Shown here in pieces: positions 23,175-25,055 of a stretch of 25,055 nucleotides of DNA (positions within the stretch are counted from its first letter, which is position 1; every line of letters begins with the position of its first letter). Both the position numbers and the translations under genes were made by a program. The stretch is from DATKKX01 sp035542775 (GTDB lineage Bacteria > Planctomycetota > Phycisphaerae > UBA1845 > UTPLA1). The notes below the pieces were generated by a model. The model saw nothing but the letters and a program-made list of their open reading frames with translations, ran no database searches and had not been told where the DNA came from. The stretch covers positions 1 to 25,055 of the forward strand of contig DATKKX010000216.1 of NCBI GenBank assembly GCA_035542775.1. The letters run 5' to 3'.

Positions 23175-23741
23175 CTACTTGGTCTTCGGCGGCTCCGGCT
23201 TCTTCGGCTGGTCGGCCGGCTTCTCAGTCTTCGGCGGTTCCGGCTTCTTCGGCTCTTCCTTCTTCGGCTCGGCTTTCGGCGGCTCTGCCTTCTTCTCGCC
23301 ACCCTTCTTCACTATGGTGGCGATTTCAACGTACTTGACCCCGGCCTTCTCGAAGAGCTTGCCCTTGATTTCGACTTCCTGGCCAGCCACGGCGACCATA
23401 TCCACGCCCTTGGGGGCCTTGCCGAGGATGACGATGCCCGTCGGCGTCTCCAGGACCGCGGGCACGCCGGCCTTGAGGCACTCGCCGGTCTTGGCGGGCT
23501 CTTCCTTGTTGCCGGTCATGAAGCAGTGCAGGTCCATGAGCTTGCCGGTCCAGGTTCCTTCCTTGCCACCCTCAGCCTTGGGCTCGGCCTTCGGCTCCAT
23601 CTTCGGGGGCTGCTTGGCCTCCTGCTTCTCCGCGGGCTTGTTGCCCTCGGGCTTGGGCTGGGCGATGGCGAAAGTGACAAAACAGCAAATGGCGAGGGTC
23701 GCGAGGACCATGCCGAAACCAAACAGTGTCTTGCGATTCAT
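23175..23741 (-). CDS. Secreted Lys/Pro-rich protein with a Cys-pair domain, function unknown
   Basis: 188 residues. A signal peptide (residues 1 to about 27, hydrophobic core GFGMVLATLAICCFVTFAIA) is followed by a Lys/Pro/Glu linker, then a compact domain of about 80 residues: GTWTGKLMDLHCFM, ECLKAGVPAVLE, TGIVILG, VAVAGQEVEIKGKLFEKAG, KYVEIATIV. The beta-rich pattern with cysteines in LHCF and GECL resembles a small OB-like exported domain seen in planctomycetes and acidobacteria, with no firm name. The C-terminus is a PKKPEPPKT-type repeat, usually a wall- or polymer-binding tail. ATG 23741 is preferred to an upstream TTG because GGGAG is nine bases before it. It ends at its own terminator. 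Confidence 0.85.
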   Translation of the reverse strand: MNRKTLFGFGMVLATLAICCFVTFAIAQPKPEGNKPAEKQEAKQPPKMEPKAEPKAEGGKEGTWTGKLMDLHCFMTGNKEEPAKTGECLKAGVPAVLETPTGIVILGKAPKGVDMVAVAGQEVEIKGKLFEKAGVKYVEIATIVKKGGEKKAEPPKAEPKKEEPKKPEPPKTEKPADQPKKPEPPKTK

Positions 23742-24259
23742 TGTCTTCAACTCCCTTGGCGCTTGCGCGCTACTTCTTTCTCTAACGGGTCAAAACAACA
23801 TAAACCAATGGGCGAAACGGACTAAGGTTCCGAGTTGTGGAGCTACCGCAATGTCTCATCTCCTTTCGGCCGATGCCGCGTACGCGCCTGACTGTGGTGG
23901 ATCAGGATGGACCGTGATTGCACCGCTCACATCACCGCCACAGTTTTGATCGTTCAGAACTAAGGCGCGAGACGCGTTGGTCTTCCGACCGCAGGGGTAG
24001 ATGTTCTTTAGCGGATCAGGTTCGGCCTATGACCGATCCTTCTCGAAGAGTTCGGGAGGGGTGTGAAAAGCAGCCGGGTCTACACTCCACGGGCAGACAC
24101 CCACCGCTCCTCTCTTTGCGGACGTATACCAACCAAAGTCCGGCTAAATTGCAATAGCGAGGCAGCGGTTTTTGGAATCAACCATTACGACCTATATTAC
24201 AAAGGCTTATGTACGCCACCGGGGGCCACTTCGGCTGTACACCGGCGACCCAGGCTCTC
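23742..24259. other. Intergenic region, nothing recognised
   Basis: 518 bases upstream of the Lys/Pro-rich protein gene and downstream of the pseudopilin gene. No credible gene or RNA. Short inverted repeats exist (for example GGATC/GATCC around 24016-24042) but none with terminator or riboswitch form. The promoter of the 23741 gene should be here but is not clear. Confidence 0.45.
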
Positions 24260-25055
24260 TCATTTGAGCCCGTAGATCAGGTCCACGCTGAGCTTGCGAC
24301 TCCCTCGTGTGATCTGACGGACGCGGAGCGACTCGTCGGACAGATTAGCGACAAGGCCGTACGCCATCCGGCTGTATGGGTGGAGTGGTCGGCGCGGCGG
24401 CTGGGCTGCGGCATGCGTATCGAGGAACAGCACCATCGCCCGGCCATTGTGCCGGAAGTGCCCGAAGCCGCCGTTGACGCCGGAAGAGCCGCCGAAGAGT
24501 GAAGGGTCGCGCCACTGGATGTAGGCGGGCTCATTAAAGGTCTGCTCCAGCAATTGCCCGCCGACGTAGCCCAGCCTGTCGAAATGGATGCCGTCGGCCA
24601 GGATGAACACATCGGCGGTTTGGCCGGCAAATTGCTGGATTCGCGGTCCTGTACCGGAGGAGGACCCCTGGCCTTGCGAGGCAAGGGCCTCGAGGTTGTA
24701 GCCGTACCCGCCGGCAGGGGGGGAGAATTTCGGGAAGTACTTTCCACCCCCGTATGGAAACGCCGGGCAGCGAAAGTCCTCGGCTGTGCCGGTCAGGTAC
24801 GCGGATAGAAAGCCTGCCGATTTGTCGAGGAATCGGTTGGTCTTCCACGAATCCGCGGGCGGGCCGCTGGGCTCCAGGCCGAACCACCAGCGGCGGCCGC
24901 ATTCCGGGGCGCTCAAGTCCTGATAGTACGGCCAGAAAGCCCCTTCGTTGTCATCGAGGTACGCGGTCACCGCCACGCCGGCGTTATGCAGCGTCGCGAG
25001 ACAGTGGGCCGCCCTGCCGTTCTCCCTCGCCTGGCCTAACGCCGGGAGGATGATC
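24260..25055 (-). CDS. Pseudopilin-like protein with prepilin-type N-terminus (cut by right edge)
   Basis: About 265 residues visible; the frame is open at base 25055. The first visible residues IILPALGQARENGRAAHCLA, then TLHNAGVAVTAYLDDNEGAFWP, match the pseudopilin pattern after the cleaved type IV prepilin helix (ILLPALxxARExAxxxxCLxNLxQxGxA), so only some 20-30 N-terminal residues (the GFTLIELL part) are missing. The C-terminal HNGRAMVLFLDTHA resembles the H-x-DGH motif of the planctomycete family, with DTH in place of DGH. The family has many paralogues in planctomycetes and is probably exported by a type II secretion-like system. A GTG at 24976 is an internal codon, not the start. Confidence 0.87.
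   Translation of the reverse strand, partial: IILPALGQARENGRAAHCLATLHNAGVAVTAYLDDNEGAFWPYYQDLSAPECGRRWWFGLEPSGPPADSWKTNRFLDKSAGFLSAYLTGTAEDFRCPAFPYGGGKYFPKFSPPAGGYGYNLEALASQGQGSSSGTGPRIQQFAGQTADVFILADGIHFDRLGYVGGQLLEQTFNEPAYIQWRDPSLFGGSSGVNGGFGHFRHNGRAMVLFLDTHAAAQPPRRPLHPYSRMAYGLVANLSDESLRVRQITRGSRKLSVDLIYGLK

Noticed and set aside
22037..23338. 433-codon plus-strand open frame
   Set aside because: Antisense of the TerC gene and of the end of the Lys/Pro-rich gene; its composition (many His, Glu, Gln, Arg) is typical of GC-rich antisense frames.

Overview
The window is GC-rich, gene-dense bacterial chromosome, most likely from a planctomycete (Planctomycetota, perhaps Phycisphaerae). The clues are a pseudopilin of the kind these genomes carry in many copies at the right edge, secreted multidomain proteins (SGNH esterase + Ig-like + repeat domain + Cys/Gly C-terminal tail), dispersed palindromic and CACGAAG-type repeats, and a mainly housekeeping gene set whose order I do not recognise from model bacteria. 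The phylum call is an inference from gene style; no rRNA or other marker gene is present.

Layout. 1-794 (-): N-terminal third of uvrA, running off the left edge. 850-1639: a mirror-symmetric palindromic module with an HUH/Y1 transposase gene in the centre and an identical order of hairpins (A-B-A-B-A) on each side. 1801-4131 (+): a small secreted Ser/Thr/Gly-rich protein, a strong terminator, a promoter, and an NCS2-type nucleobase permease. 4375-5766 (+): secreted CE3/XynB-like SGNH esterase, convergent with a membrane GT2 glycosyltransferase (5785-7335, -). 7796-9893 (+): thyA, a CPBP-family membrane protein and folA in one tight run, making the dTMP/tetrahydrofolate pair with a membrane protein between them. 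10223-11233 (+): exported bilobal aspartyl-protease-like protein behind a good sigma70-type promoter; 11285-11944 (-): exported protein of unknown function. 12183-12869 (+): HAD phosphatase. 13014-16125 (-): APH-type kinase, endonuclease III and a DegT-type aminotransferase, read in that order. 16253-19309 (+): MTA phosphorylase, phosphatidylglycerophosphatase A and a large GT-C-like glycosyltransferase, closed by a bidirectional hairpin terminator. 20004-21056 (-): NrnA-like DHH phosphoesterase. 21057-21919: an 860-base repeat-rich, gene-free stretch with a 62-bp tandem array, a transposase-less copy of the REP unit, and an orphan promoter. 21920-23741 (-): TerC-family membrane protein and a secreted Lys/Pro-rich protein, separated by a terminator. 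24260-25055 (-): pseudopilin-like protein cut by the right edge.

Most genes are ordinary housekeeping or envelope functions. The most unusual content is the symmetric REP/transposase module and its solo relative 20 kb away, the separate 62-bp palindromic tandem array, and a CPBP-family protein with a degenerate first catalytic motif inserted between thyA and folA. I found no tRNA, rRNA, CRISPR array, prophage or defence island.
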